Notes: generated by a model not told the origin, from the letters alone. Positions 7,860 to 16,053 are shown, numbered from the stretch's first letter. The stretch: 64,000 nucleotides of DNA from YC2-FULL-38-9 sp964629635 (GCA_964629635.1 CAZVQS010000001.1:372001-436000); one strand, 5' to 3'. Translations and numbers: made by a program.

Positions 7860-9149
7860 ATGAAAACCTTTTACCATTTGCTTGCTAACACTCTGGTTTC
7901 GTCGGTAACCAACTTTACCGTCTGGTTTGCGGTCACATTTTTCGTTTTCCTCGAAACGCGGTCGGTTCTTGCGACCGGCATCATATCGGGCGTTTACCTT
8001 GTCGTCACGTTTTTCACGGGTATCTGGTTCGGAAGCGTGGTGGACCACCATAAAAAGAAAAACGTCATGATTCTGTCCAGTCTCATATCGCTGTCGGCGT
8101 ACGGCACGGGCTTTATTCTGTACCAGTTTGCGGGACGGGATGCGTTCAACAGCGTGACGAGTCCGGCCCTGTGGATATTCGTAGTGGTTGTTCTTACGGG
8201 TGTGATTGCGGGCAACCTGCGGGGGATTGCTTTACCGGTCATGATTACGTTTCTTGTTCCGGAGAAACGGAGGGATCGGGCAAACGGTATGGCGGGTACC
8301 GCATCGGGGATCTCGTTTCTCGTAACTTCGGTGATAAGCGGTATTCTGGTCGGGAGTTCGGGTATGTTTTTGGTCCTGATCCTAGCCGCCGCGGCAACTT
8401 TTCTGGCGGTCATCCACCTGTTTTTTATGGCAATTAAAGAAACCGGCATAGTGCCGGGGGGAAACGAAAGCCGTTCGATTGATATCCGCGGTACGGTGGG
8501 AACGGTCCGCAGGATACCGGGCCTCATGCCGCTCATTTTTTTCTCGGCATTTAATAATTTCCTGGGGGGAGTATTTATGGCGCTTATGGATGCGTACGGA
8601 TTGTCACTTGTTTCGGTCCAAATCTGGGGGCTGCTGTGGGGGCTCTTAAGTACCGGCTTCATCATCGGCGGACTCGTTATCGGCAAATTCGGTCTCGGGA
8701 GTAATCCGGTACGGTCCCTGTTCCGAGCCAACGTCGTAATCTGGATCGTCAGCTCGCTTTTCACCGTTAAGCCATGGCTTTGGCTGTTGTCCCTCGGCAT
8801 GTTCATTTATTTGTGTGCCATGCCCTTTATCGAAGCATCTGAGCAAACCATCCTGCAGAAAGTGGTGCCCGAAGAGCGGCAGGGAAGGGTGTTCGGATTT
8901 GCACAGAGCGTGGAGCAGATGGCATCCCCGTTTACCGCTTTCCTGATAGGCCCTCTTACGCAGTTCGTATTCATACCGTTCATGACTTCAGGCCAGGGGG
9001 CACGTCTTCTCGGAGGATGGTTCGGTACGGGTTCTGCCCGGGGAATTGCCTTCGTTTTCACCCTCACCGGTTTAATCGGCCTGATGATGACGTTGTATGC
9101 GATGAATTCCAAGTACGCGCGGCAGCTTTCGGACAGCTATGCGAAGTAA
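7860..9149 (+). CDS. MFS-type transporter (probable exporter)
   Basis: 429 residues with about 12 membrane helices. After helix 2 comes GSVVDHHKKKNVMI, a form of the MFS loop 2-3 motif (G-x-x-x-D-x-x-x-x-K/R). The middle of the second half contains EASEQTILQKVVPEERQGRV, a stretch typical of the MFS_3/multidrug-export branch. Substrate unknown. The 95 nt before it carry several TA-rich boxes (for example TATAAA near 7822) but no convincing promoter. Confidence 0.85.
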   Translation: MKTFYHLLANTLVSSVTNFTVWFAVTFFVFLETRSVLATGIISGVYLVVTFFTGIWFGSVVDHHKKKNVMILSSLISLSAYGTGFILYQFAGRDAFNSVTSPALWIFVVVVLTGVIAGNLRGIALPVMITFLVPEKRRDRANGMAGTASGISFLVTSVISGILVGSSGMFLVLILAAAATFLAVIHLFFMAIKETGIVPGGNESRSIDIRGTVGTVRRIPGLMPLIFFSAFNNFLGGVFMALMDAYGLSLVSVQIWGLLWGLLSTGFIIGGLVIGKFGLGSNPVRSLFRANVVIWIVSSLFTVKPWLWLLSLGMFIYLCAMPFIEASEQTILQKVVPEERQGRVFGFAQSVEQMASPFTAFLIGPLTQFVFIPFMTSGQGARLLGGWFGTGSARGIAFVFTLTGLIGLMMTLYAMNSKYARQLSDSYAK

Positions 9150-9223
9150 GCCGTAAAATCATACCTCATTGTTTCTCCGTTACAGGAGAGCGTTCAAAAA
9201 GGAATGCTCCAATATGTCTGCTT

Positions 9224-9838
9224 ATGGGAGCTCAGGACGATATAAAACTGCATTTTGAACAATTGTACCGGCAGGGGATCACTCCGTGGAAAGACCATCC
9301 GCCGGAGCCGCCCGTTACGTATTATTTCAATTATCTTAAGGAGAAGGAGCCGGACGCAAAACTTCTGGATATCGGATGCGGGGACGGGTGGATATCCCTG
9401 CAGGCCGCACGAAACTCATTTGAGACCTGGGGCATCGACAGTTCGGAGACCGCGATTGCCGAAGCGAAGGAAGACGCTGCGATCGAAGAACTTGCGGACA
9501 AAGTCCATTTTCAGGTCGGCGATGCCCTTAACTTGCCGTACCGGCCCGGGTCTTTCGACGCTGCGTTTGACCGCGGATTGTTCCACCACATCCTGCCGGA
9601 AAACCGGGAGCGGTACTTCAACAACGTACTGCGCGTGTTAAAGGAGAAATCATGGATGTATATCGCAGTTTTCAGCGAAAGGAATCCGGAGGGAGTGGGA
9701 CAGCGGTTTACCAGGAATGCGATGGCCGATCTTTTCGGAAGGTATTTTACTCCGGTCCGTTATATCGAGGATCCCTATCCCTCCGCCGCGCCCGCCCATC
9801 TCATGCATTTTATCCTGGAGCGGAGAAACGGAAGGTAA
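9224..9838 (+). CDS. SAM-dependent methyltransferase, class I
   Basis: 204 residues. The Rossmann-fold SAM site is clear: LLDIGCGDGWIS (motif I, about 48-59), WGIDSSETAIAEA (acidic end of strand 2), VGDALNLPYRPGSFD (motif III region), then DRGLFHHILPENR. Substrate unknown; the fold is of the small-molecule or thiopurine-methyltransferase-like type. The frame is open from 9017, but that overlaps the MFS gene by over 130 nt, so the ATG at 9224 was chosen. Confidence 0.82.
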   Translation: MGAQDDIKLHFEQLYRQGITPWKDHPPEPPVTYYFNYLKEKEPDAKLLDIGCGDGWISLQAARNSFETWGIDSSETAIAEAKEDAAIEELADKVHFQVGDALNLPYRPGSFDAAFDRGLFHHILPENRERYFNNVLRVLKEKSWMYIAVFSERNPEGVGQRFTRNAMADLFGRYFTPVRYIEDPYPSAAPAHLMHFILERRNGR

Positions 9839-9844
9839 TTGGCG

Positions 9845-10318
9845 CTATTTTGTTTTCCCCAGCCGGTCAAGTATGGTCCGCATCTGGTCTATTTCCTCCT
9901 GCTGGGAACGGATGATGCGCGTACAGAGACTGCGCACTTCAGGATCCGTAAGCGATGCTTCCCGGCACATGAGGATGGCGCCTGAATGATGGGGAATCAT
10001 GGATCTGATGAATTCGTCGTCGTTTATACCCGCCTGTATCCGTATGAAAACGAATGAGACAACGAATATGGCCACGCTCACTGCAGCGATAGACTTGAGG
10101 ATCGCTTTGTTTCCGTACATGTTTCCCATGAGGAGCACTTCCAATAGAAGCATGGGGGAGGTCATGAGAGCTGCCATATACACCTGGTTCATGTTCGGGT
10201 ACACATATGCGATCCGGTCGACCATCGCATACATGAGAACGTACATCAGCACGAAGTGGAGCAGGGTCATAAGCACAAGCTTCGGTATCCCTCCCGCGTT
10301 TGAACCATGGTTCTCCAT
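9845..10318 (-). CDS. DUF305-family membrane protein
   Basis: 157 residues: three or four membrane helices (about 11-32, 43-63, 71-92), then a C-terminal DUF305-type helical segment with FIRSMIPHHSGAILMCREA and IIRSQQEEIDQM. The HH pair and the downstream E/Q residues are the probable metal-binding positions of this ferritin-like family. An extended -10 TGcTATTAC (hexamer 10330-10325) ends 6 nt before the ATG. Confidence 0.82.
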   Translation of the reverse strand: MENHGSNAGGIPKLVLMTLLHFVLMYVLMYAMVDRIAYVYPNMNQVYMAALMTSPMLLLEVLLMGNMYGNKAILKSIAAVSVAIFVVSFVFIRIQAGINDDEFIRSMIPHHSGAILMCREASLTDPEVRSLCTRIIRSQQEEIDQMRTILDRLGKTK

Positions 10319-10324
10319 GGGTAC

Positions 10325-10330
10325 GTAATA
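10325..10330 (-). promoter_or_regulatory. Extended -10 of the DUF305 gene
   Basis: TGcTATTAC read on the minus strand; 6 nt from its end to ATG 10318; predicted leaderless. Confidence 0.55.
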
Positions 10331-10474
10331 GCACCTGAATCAAAGAAACACATAGGGCAGCGGACACAAGACGGTATGGAATGCGATGTCTTTCCGTCGG
10401 CTTACCGAAACCACGGAACGCTTTGTACATCGACGGGATATAGTTGCGTCGTTACCAGTTCGTTTAACGGCACT

Positions 10475-10696
10475 ATGCCAATGACCACAAATAAAAGCCC
10501 GCTCCGGGAAAAGCCGGATATTCCCGAGGGAGAGGCGGAAATAAAACCGATTCCGGAGAAGTATGAAAAAGCGCAGGAGATCGGCCGCACGAGCGACAAT
10601 ACCCCGACCATAGATGAGTTTGAATTGTCAAAAGACCGGGCGTTTGTCGTGAATGTCCGGAAAAGTCCGGACAAGAAACAAAAGGAAAGAAAGTAA
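10475..10696 (+). CDS. Small charged hypothetical protein
   Basis: 73 residues from ATG 10475 (71 if ATG 10481 is used). No membrane segment; rich in Lys, Glu, Pro and Asp, with PDIPEGEAEIKPIPEKYEKA and a basic C-terminal end (SPDKKQKERK). No family recognised; probably an extended cytoplasmic protein. The frame runs upstream to 10307, but that part is opposite to the DUF305 promoter and is not credible. Confidence 0.5.
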   Translation: MPMTTNKSPLREKPDIPEGEAEIKPIPEKYEKAQEIGRTSDNTPTIDEFELSKDRAFVVNVRKSPDKKQKERK

Positions 10697-10716
10697 CGCC
10701 ATTCGCGGCCGGGGAT

Positions 10717-10839
10717 TCAGCGGAAAAAGATCGCCCGCAGGATGAGGGTGACGACGATGCTTATGATGATTGACACGACAATTCCGAGAGGTGAGAAAAA
10801 GAAAATAAACATATACAGAACATACACGTTGGAAGGCAT
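10717..10839 (-). CDS. 40-residue membrane protein
   Basis: Opens MPSNVYVLYMFIFFF, continues FSPLGIVVSIIISIVVTLIL and ends RAIFFR. It is one or two hydrophobic segments with a basic C-terminus, so a small membrane peptide. It is divergent from the GNAT gene at 10870 and shares the AGTATAAT promoter core with it. A second -10 (TTATTT, 10852-10847) lies 7 nt before its ATG. Function unknown. Confidence 0.55.
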   Translation of the reverse strand: MPSNVYVLYMFIFFFSPLGIVVSIIISIVVTLILRAIFFR

Positions 10840-10846
10840 GGTCCGG

Positions 10847-10863
10847 AAATAACGGAGTATAAT
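10847..10863. promoter_or_regulatory. Shared divergent promoter core (AGTATAAT)
   Basis: The octamer AGTATAAT (10856-10863) reads TATAAT on the plus strand, 6 nt before ATG 10870, and TATACT on the minus strand, facing the 40-residue gene. TTATTT (10852-10847, minus) is a second possible -10 for the latter. Confidence 0.55.
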
Positions 10864-10869
10864 TCCGGT

Positions 10870-11406
10870 ATGGATATCATGATCCGGTTGTCCCTGCCCG
10901 ATGATCTGGCCCGGTATACCGACTTGCTCCAGGAAACGTATACGGATGCATACGTCAAACTGAATCTCGGGCTTACCCCGGCTTGTTTCTCCCGCGATGT
11001 GTTTATGAGCGCAGACACTCAGAAATACCTCGCTTCCAATCTCGTGGTTAACGGCACGCAGAAAACCTGGCTTGCATTCGCGGGAAAAACATTGGTCGGG
11101 TCGATCACGATCGTGCGGAGAGAGGAAGATTGCGAAATGAGGGGGTTTTACGTGAAGCCCGGTTTTCAGGGGAGGGGAATCGGAAAAAGATTATGGACTC
11201 TGGCAGAAACCTTTGCAGGAAACATGGATATTACCTGCGACATATACGCTCACAACACGAAAACGATCGCCCTGTACCGGAGGTGGGGATTTGTGGAAGA
11301 CCGGGAGCGGGGAAGTTTTTTTCGCCATTGGCCGGAGTGGCCGGAAGGGGTGCGGGCGCGAAGCATCTACATGAGGTACCGGAAAAACAGGCACCGCGCG
11401 GTATAA
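10870..11406 (+). CDS. GNAT-family N-acetyltransferase
   Basis: 178 residues. The acetyl-CoA-binding motif A is clear: MRGFYVKPGFQGRGIGKRL (Q/R-x-x-G-x-G/A at about 101-106), followed by motif B, NTKTIALYRRWGFVEDRER. Members transfer an acetyl group to amines of small molecules or proteins; the acceptor is unknown. It lies 7 nt before the flavodoxin-like gene, which nevertheless has its own TATAAT. Confidence 0.85.
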   Translation: MDIMIRLSLPDDLARYTDLLQETYTDAYVKLNLGLTPACFSRDVFMSADTQKYLASNLVVNGTQKTWLAFAGKTLVGSITIVRREEDCEMRGFYVKPGFQGRGIGKRLWTLAETFAGNMDITCDIYAHNTKTIALYRRWGFVEDRERGSFFRHWPEWPEGVRARSIYMRYRKNRHRAV

Positions 11407-11407
11407 T
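11402..11407 (+). promoter_or_regulatory. -10 box of the flavodoxin-like gene
   Basis: TATAAT overlapping the end of the GNAT gene, 6 nt before ATG 11414; predicted leaderless. Confidence 0.6.
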
Positions 11408-11413
11408 GAATGC

Positions 11414-11881
11414 ATGAAAATCCTCATCCTTTTTGATTCGCTTTACGGTAATACCGAGAAGATCGCCCGGGCGGTCGCCCGCGGATTCGGCGTTCATCAG
11501 GTTACGCTCAAACGGATTACCGACGCTGCCGATTTACACCTGTCTCCATTCGGTCTTGTCGTGTTCGGTTCCCCGGTCCACGGCGGACGGGCGACGGAGA
11601 ACATGAATAATTTCCTGAAGCAGCTGCCTTTATCGGAGCTGGATGGGCGCAGGGCTGCCGTTTTCGATACGCGGATTCCGGCGGATACGGCAGGGGCGTT
11701 CCTCAGGTTCGTGATGCGGGTGCTTGGTTACGCGGCGCCGCGCATGGCAAAACAGTTGCATTCAAAAGGCGCGGTGCTTGCCGCTTCTCCCGAAGGATTT
11801 TTCGTTACGGATAAAGAAGGCCCGCTGCGCGAGGGGGAAGAAGAGCGTGCCGTTGCATGGGCAAAAACACTGACGTCATGA
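11414..11881 (+). CDS. Flavodoxin-like FMN-binding protein
   Basis: 155 residues. The phosphate-binding loop DSLYGNTEKIA (about 8-18) is the flavodoxin T/S-x-T-G-x-T site in variant form, and VVFGSPVHGGRA (50s loop) and AVFDTRI fit the flavin-binding loops. Probable electron carrier or FMN-dependent reductase. Its last 4 nt (ATGA) overlap the start of the following membrane protein gene, so the two are translationally coupled. Confidence 0.8.
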   Translation: MKILILFDSLYGNTEKIARAVARGFGVHQVTLKRITDAADLHLSPFGLVVFGSPVHGGRATENMNNFLKQLPLSELDGRRAAVFDTRIPADTAGAFLRFVMRVLGYAAPRMAKQLHSKGAVLAASPEGFFVTDKEGPLREGEEERAVAWAKTLTS

Positions 11882-12678
11882 AAAACAAACCATCGCCGAT
11901 CATACGTCCCGCATCAATATCAATCGCATTCTTCGTTTTGCTTGCAAGCCTTTCCGGTCTCTTCGATGCGCGCCCTTACGCGCGGGAAACCCTTAACTGG
12001 GCAACGCAGGCGCGGGGGCAGGATGTCGGAAATCTTTTCGTGGTCCCCGTATTGTTGCTGTCGGCTTTTTTCTATACGAGGTCCGTAAAATGGCAACTTA
12101 TATTTCAGGGAACGCTCATGTATCTTGTGTATGCATACGCCGTTTATTCGTTTGCCGTACATTTCAACAACCTGTTTCTGGTATACGTTGCCGTTTTCTC
12201 ATTGTCTCTCCATACGCTCGTGTTTTCGGTTTCAACGCTGTATCGGAATTTCGTGGCCAGCTTCCCCGGCAAAGGCAGAATAGCTGCAGGGGTGGTTCTT
12301 GTCGGGACCGGAGTTCTTTTCGGACTGATGTGGCTGGGGGAAGTAATCCCGGCGACACTTTATGGAATTACTCCGCAAAGCCTGCAGGGAACCGGGTTGT
12401 GGGTAAACCCGATACACGTGATCGATCTGTCCGTTGTGCTGCCCGGCATGATTGCCTCAGGCGTTTCGGTGCTCAGGGGAAACAAATTCGGTCTTTATTC
12501 CGCCGCACCCTGGCTGACGTTTTCCGTATTCATGGGTACGAGCATTGTTGCGACTATGGCGATGTTTTTGGCGCAGGGAGACAGCAGTGCGGTTGTTCCT
12601 CTGGCCATGGTAGGTCTGGTTGTCCTGATGAGTCTTATCTCGCTATTTGCCTTCATAAAAGGAAAATTACGGGGATAA
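11878..12678 (+). CDS. Multi-pass membrane protein of unknown function
   Basis: 266 residues with about seven helices (first at about 11-30, last ending near residue 258 before FIKGKLRG). A conserved-looking stretch GLWVNPIHVIDLSVVLPGM lies between helices 5 and 6, like those seen in uncharacterised membrane proteins of actinobacteria and CPR. Start at 11878 is fixed by the ATGA overlap with the flavodoxin-like gene. Function unknown; the coupling may mean a flavin-linked membrane step. Confidence 0.7.
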   Translation: MKNKPSPIIRPASISIAFFVLLASLSGLFDARPYARETLNWATQARGQDVGNLFVVPVLLLSAFFYTRSVKWQLIFQGTLMYLVYAYAVYSFAVHFNNLFLVYVAVFSLSLHTLVFSVSTLYRNFVASFPGKGRIAAGVVLVGTGVLFGLMWLGEVIPATLYGITPQSLQGTGLWVNPIHVIDLSVVLPGMIASGVSVLRGNKFGLYSAAPWLTFSVFMGTSIVATMAMFLAQGDSSAVVPLAMVGLVVLMSLISLFAFIKGKLRG

Positions 12679-12685
12679 ATGTAAA

Positions 12686-12720
12686 ATATACTTGACATAA
12701 TGTAAAGTATATGTTACATT
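12686..12720 (+). promoter_or_regulatory. Promoter and palindromic operator of the DUF2178-XRE operon
   Basis: TTGACA (12692-12697), 17-nt spacer, extended -10 TGtTACATT (hexamer 12715-12720), 6 nt before ATG 12727. The 8-bp inverted repeat ATATACTT (12686-12693) / AAGTATAT (12705-12712), 11 nt apart, covers the -35 and spacer, the expected place for a repressor such as the co-transcribed XRE protein. Confidence 0.75.
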
Positions 12721-12726
12721 TTCATC

Positions 12727-13122
12727 ATGAACATTAAAACATACCAACGCGTGCGGGCGGCTGTCGCTTTTTTTGTCGCGGCAACCGTTTCCGTGGCCGT
12801 AACCCAGAATAGCAATATCCTTGCGGTGGCAGGGGTCCTGACCGGAATGCTTTTTCTTTTGCTTGTGCGGACAAAAGTGAAGATCGTGGTGGACGAGCGC
12901 GAAACATCCATCCGCGAGAAAGCGGCACAGATGACTTATGCGATATTCGCGCCCACGATCGGGCTCGGTTCTTTTCTCCTGAACATACTTGGAAGCAAGA
13001 GTCCATACCTGTTTGCGCTCGGGCAGGTGATGGCGTACCTCACCCTGTTTCTTATCGCCATCTACGCATTGTCTTATCATTTCCTGAGCCGGCAGTATGG
13101 AGGGGGGACACGTGAAGAATAA
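12727..13122 (+). CDS. DUF2178-like membrane protein
   Basis: 131 residues with four helices in two pairs (about 11-27, 31-47, 76-94, 98-118) and, between the pairs, VKIVVDERETSIREKAAQMTY. This D-E-R-x-x-x-I-x-x-K-A motif is typical of DUF2178 proteins, which are often encoded next to an XRE regulator. It overlaps the regulator gene by 11 nt. Function unknown. Confidence 0.75.
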   Translation: MNIKTYQRVRAAVAFFVAATVSVAVTQNSNILAVAGVLTGMLFLLLVRTKVKIVVDERETSIREKAAQMTYAIFAPTIGLGSFLLNILGSKSPYLFALGQVMAYLTLFLIAIYALSYHFLSRQYGGGTREE

Positions 13123-13306
13123 GCTGAAGATCCTGCGCGCCACTCATGCGCTTACCCAGCAGGAACTTGCCGACAAGCTGGGCATCACCCGGCAGACGGT
13201 CATTGCCATAGAAAGCGACCGGTATTTGCCGTCCCTCGGACTCGCGTTCAGGATAGCGCGCCTTTTCAAAGTGAAAATAGAAGACGTGTTCGCGTATGAC
13301 GGTTAA
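13112..13306 (+). CDS. XRE-family HTH regulator (YgzD-like, after DUF2178)
   Basis: 64 residues from the GTG at 13112, preceded at about 8 nt by a GGAGGGGGG Shine-Dalgarno run. HTH: LTQQELADKLGITRQTVIAIE (about 15-35), then the family tail RIARLFKVKIEDVF. Starting at ATG 13097 would put the Shine-Dalgarno run inside the protein. It probably represses its own operon through the inverted repeat at 12686-12712 (inference). Confidence 0.85.
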   Translation: MKNKLKILRATHALTQQELADKLGITRQTVIAIESDRYLPSLGLAFRIARLFKVKIEDVFAYDG

Positions 13307-13321
13307 TAATTTATATACACC

Positions 13322-13720
13322 ATGAAAAACAAAATTTTTTACGCGGTTGCGGTTGCCTTCAGCATATGTTTGCTCTTTTTTGTGATCGGGGTTACCTGGA
13401 TCGTATTTGAGGTGAAAAGCGCATGCAGGGATGCTAGGGAAAAGCACGGCGGAGACTGCGTAACCGCCTTAAGCCGGGCCGTTGACGATCCGGCATACGG
13501 TTTCTCCAAAAGGAATTACGCCATCTGGTCACTTGGACAGCTGGGAGACCCGCGCGCTTTGCCGGTGCTGGAGAAATACTATACTGGAAAGATCCCCGAG
13601 CGGGAACCGTACCATAAGGGAATCAGCCAGTACGAACTTCGCAAGGCGATCAATCTGGTTCAGGGGGGTACGAACATAATCGGATTCATCTACGATACGG
13701 GCCTCGCGGATATGCAGTAA
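13322..13720 (+). CDS. Membrane-anchored protein with one HEAT-like repeat
   Basis: 132 residues. One N-terminal membrane segment (about 6-27) is followed by a soluble part in which KRNYAIWSLGQLGDPRALPV is a typical PBS-lyase/HEAT repeat helix pair, and QYELRKAINLVQGG looks like half of a second. Two Cys (CRDA, GDCV) could pair. Such repeats bind proteins. A -10 TTATAT (13311-13316) ends 5 nt before the ATG, so it need not be part of the XRE operon. Confidence 0.65.
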   Translation: MKNKIFYAVAVAFSICLLFFVIGVTWIVFEVKSACRDAREKHGGDCVTALSRAVDDPAYGFSKRNYAIWSLGQLGDPRALPVLEKYYTGKIPEREPYHKGISQYELRKAINLVQGGTNIIGFIYDTGLADMQ

Positions 13721-13762
13721 CCTGTCCGTTATCCGCTTTTGATCGACTGGCTTTTGTGAAAT

Positions 13763-14776
13763 TCATTCCCCAGCCAAGGGGGCAGAAAGTGTCTTTTCAA
13801 AAAACCGGACGGTCCGGTCCATTGCGTTTTGAAAATAAGTACCCGTAAAATTGTGATCAGCTCCTTCATATTCATAGTACTCAACCTGCCGTCCAATATT
13901 TTCAAGTTCTGTTTTAAGGTGAACGGAAAGTTCATGGGGTACCTGCGGGTCAGACGTGCCGTGATGGAGCTGCAGCGGGCCGGAAATCGATGAAAGGTAA
14001 TTGTAGGGATCGAGCCGGCTCCAGAAATCCGGATTGGTGCTTGGCAGGCCGTACCGCTCAACCAGTTCGGGGGTCCGCCGCATGAACGGGATCCGGTCGT
14101 TATATGTTTCAAGCATGTCCTTAAAGCTTCCGACGACCCCGGCCCAGAACACTCCCGAGCGGATGTCTTTTGAAACCACCATTGCCCGCAGTCCGATTTC
14201 GCCTCCGTTTGAATGGCCCCAAACGCCGATCCGCGCGGGGTTCACATCGGTGCGCGTGCGGAGGGAGGACAGTGCGTTGAGAGTGTCCACCACATACACT
14301 TCGGAGAAGTGAGCGCTTGTTGCGGTGCCTTCCGAGTTGCCGTGGCCGCGGAAGTCCGGTTTGAACGTGATGAACCCTGCACGCGCAAGCGCATCCTGGG
14401 AAGCCACGTAATCAGCGGTTGTTTCATACGCATCCGGCCGGATGTACCCGTGGAGAAACAGTATTGCCGGGAACCCGCCCTCCGGTCGTTTCGCGTCGGG
14501 AACGGTCAGGAGCCCGTATATCCGGTACCCGTCCGAAAGATAAGAGGCGATATACCGGCGGTAATTGCCGCCGGCACCAAGCGTTTCCTCGATCTTTGGG
14601 GTGGAGCCGGGATATTCCCTATCCTTAAGCGAATCGATATAGATGGGCAGGGGTTTTACCTGCGGGGTAGGGTTGAGGAGGGAAGGCCGGGAGGGGGTAT
14701 TGACCCGTATATACCATCCGACCGCGAAAGTCATGAGTCCCGCAGAGACAATAAGCAAAACAAAGATTTTCTTCAT
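13763..14776 (-). CDS. Exported alpha/beta hydrolase, prolyl-oligopeptidase-like (paralogue 1)
   Basis: 337 residues. Signal anchor at 5-22, then an alpha/beta-hydrolase domain: oxyanion region ILFLHGYIRP, nucleophile elbow GVWGHSNGG (Ser), a late Asp in HHGTSDPQVP and the catalytic His in GADHNF. The triad is complete, so it should be an esterase or peptidase acting outside the membrane. It is close to the protein at 22627-23667 through most of its length. Start moved to 14776 because TACAAT ends 6 nt before it; the first ATG (14782) directly abuts the -10. Confidence 0.82.
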   Translation of the reverse strand: MKKIFVLLIVSAGLMTFAVGWYIRVNTPSRPSLLNPTPQVKPLPIYIDSLKDREYPGSTPKIEETLGAGGNYRRYIASYLSDGYRIYGLLTVPDAKRPEGGFPAILFLHGYIRPDAYETTADYVASQDALARAGFITFKPDFRGHGNSEGTATSAHFSEVYVVDTLNALSSLRTRTDVNPARIGVWGHSNGGEIGLRAMVVSKDIRSGVFWAGVVGSFKDMLETYNDRIPFMRRTPELVERYGLPSTNPDFWSRLDPYNYLSSISGPLQLHHGTSDPQVPHELSVHLKTELENIGRQVEYYEYEGADHNFTGTYFQNAMDRTVRFFEKTLSAPLAGE

Positions 14777-14782
14777 ATCCAT

Positions 14783-14788
14783 ATTGTA
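14783..14788 (-). promoter_or_regulatory. -10 box of the 14776 hydrolase
   Basis: TACAAT on the minus strand, 6 nt before ATG 14776. Confidence 0.6.
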
Positions 14789-14798
14789 CCCGCAGGGG

Positions 14799-15605
14799 TT
14801 ATGATTCCCCCTGTTTGCAGTAAGAAATGATCATGCGTGTTGCGTTTTGGTACGATGCCATGTCGCTTAGCTTCGAGAATTCGGACATGATGAGCAGCAT
14901 CCGGATGCCTGCGCGGACCAGCATCTGGTTGAAATGTTTGACACCCGCAAAATGCCGGAGGACATCCGGATTATTCCGCCACGGTCCAATCCAGTAGGCG
15001 AATATTGCCAGCGCGAATTCGGGCGGACGCCAGTAGGGCGCAATGTCGATGACAGCGGGCGCCAGGCCGGGACTAAGAAGAATGTTGCCGGGATTGAGGT
15101 CTCCGTGGATGATCTGGTCGCGCAATTCGCCAACCGGTTTCCTTAAGGAATAAAGCAGCCGAACCATTCCCTTCAGGTCTTCATGGATCCGCTCAGGCAT
15201 ATTTCCCCATGCATAGGTATCTGCGCGCATGTACGGATTGTCGGCGTCCAGAAATTCCGGCCGGGGGACTGCCGCATATGCCTCATGGAATGCGGTCACC
15301 GCCTTGATGATTTCCGGCGTGCTGTTTTCGTAGTTGTGCGTGCCCTCAAGGAATGTCCATGCACACCATCCTTCAGGGGTAATCCAATCGCCGCCTGTTG
15401 TCGGCAGCGGTTTTGACATCCTGAATCCCCGCGGCTGAATACGCGCGGAGGTTTCCGCGATCCAGTTCCAGTATTCGCGTGAATCGTTATGTATGTGTTT
15501 GAGAACAGTGCCATTCACGCGGTAAGCCCTTCCTTCCCCTCCGGGCAAAGGCTCGGGATTTCCCCGGAGGTTGAATTTTGCGAGCGTTTGTTGATCAGGC
15601 GCCAT
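14799..15605 (-). CDS. Aminoglycoside phosphotransferase-fold kinase
   Basis: 268 residues of the APH/choline-kinase fold. The Brenner motif is IIHGDLNPGNILL (catalytic D169, N174) and the metal-binding Asp is in AVIDIAPYW (D187). The P-loop-like GGEGRAYRV and the Lys in TVLKHIHN form the ATP site. The acceptor (antibiotic, sugar, homoserine or other) cannot be told. Start at 15605: TATGAT ends 6 nt upstream, while the in-frame ATG at 15611 abuts it. Confidence 0.8.
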   Translation of the reverse strand: MAPDQQTLAKFNLRGNPEPLPGGEGRAYRVNGTVLKHIHNDSREYWNWIAETSARIQPRGFRMSKPLPTTGGDWITPEGWCAWTFLEGTHNYENSTPEIIKAVTAFHEAYAAVPRPEFLDADNPYMRADTYAWGNMPERIHEDLKGMVRLLYSLRKPVGELRDQIIHGDLNPGNILLSPGLAPAVIDIAPYWRPPEFALAIFAYWIGPWRNNPDVLRHFAGVKHFNQMLVRAGIRMLLIMSEFSKLSDMASYQNATRMIISYCKQGES

Positions 15606-15611
15606 AGGCAT

Positions 15612-15617
15612 ATCATA
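15612..15617 (-). promoter_or_regulatory. -10 box of the APH-fold kinase gene
   Basis: TATGAT on the minus strand, 6 nt before ATG 15605. Confidence 0.55.
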
Positions 15618-15650
15618 ACAGGAAACGCATACACAATTTTAAAATGCACC

Positions 15651-15659
15651 TGCTACAGT
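15651..15659 (+). promoter_or_regulatory. Extended -10 of the rhodanese gene
   Basis: TGcTACAGT, ending 5 nt before ATG 15665. It lies inside the longer frame from 15644, favouring the later start. Confidence 0.55.
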
Positions 15660-15664
15660 ATGGT

Positions 15665-15991
15665 ATGTCAATTGACGCAACATGCATCACCGCAGAAGAT
15701 GCATGTAAATTATTGGAAGGCGGAACCGCTTTTTTCATCGACGTCCGCACGCCAGGTGAATACGGGAGGGGTAAAATACCGGGAAGTATTAATATGCCGG
15801 TCGACGAATTGGAACAACATATCGGTCAACTCCCGCAGGATAAGGGAACACAGATCATCCTCTATTGTCTGAGCGGTTCGCGAAGCGATATCGCCGTTCA
15901 ATTCCTGAGAGGGCTCGGATACTCCCGTTCGTTCAGCATGACAAGCGGACTGCTCGCATGGCGGGCAGGGAAATACCCCCTTGCGCCATAA
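15665..15991 (+). CDS. Single-domain rhodanese (sulfurtransferase)
   Basis: 108 residues covering one rhodanese domain: DVRTPGEYGRGKIPGSINMP (CH2A-like start) and the active loop YCLSGSRS with catalytic C68. It carries sulfane sulfur as a Cys persulfide, with roles in cyanide or sulfide detoxification or sulfur relay to tRNA or cofactors. The active loop has the six residues C-L-S-G-S-R typical of single-domain sulfurtransferases. It stands alone with its own promoter. Confidence 0.88.
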   Translation: MSIDATCITAEDACKLLEGGTAFFIDVRTPGEYGRGKIPGSINMPVDELEQHIGQLPQDKGTQIILYCLSGSRSDIAVQFLRGLGYSRSFSMTSGLLAWRAGKYPLAP

Positions 15992-16015
15992 TTTACCGTT
16001 CTCTTGTGTATGTGT

Positions 16016-16045
16016 TTGCGGCTACTCATACGGATCAGGCATACT
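16016..16045 (+). promoter_or_regulatory. Promoter of the SDR gene
   Basis: TTGCGG (16016-16021), 18-nt spacer, CATACT (16040-16045), 8 nt before ATG 16054. Confidence 0.5.
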
Positions 16046-16053
16046 GCTTTTCT

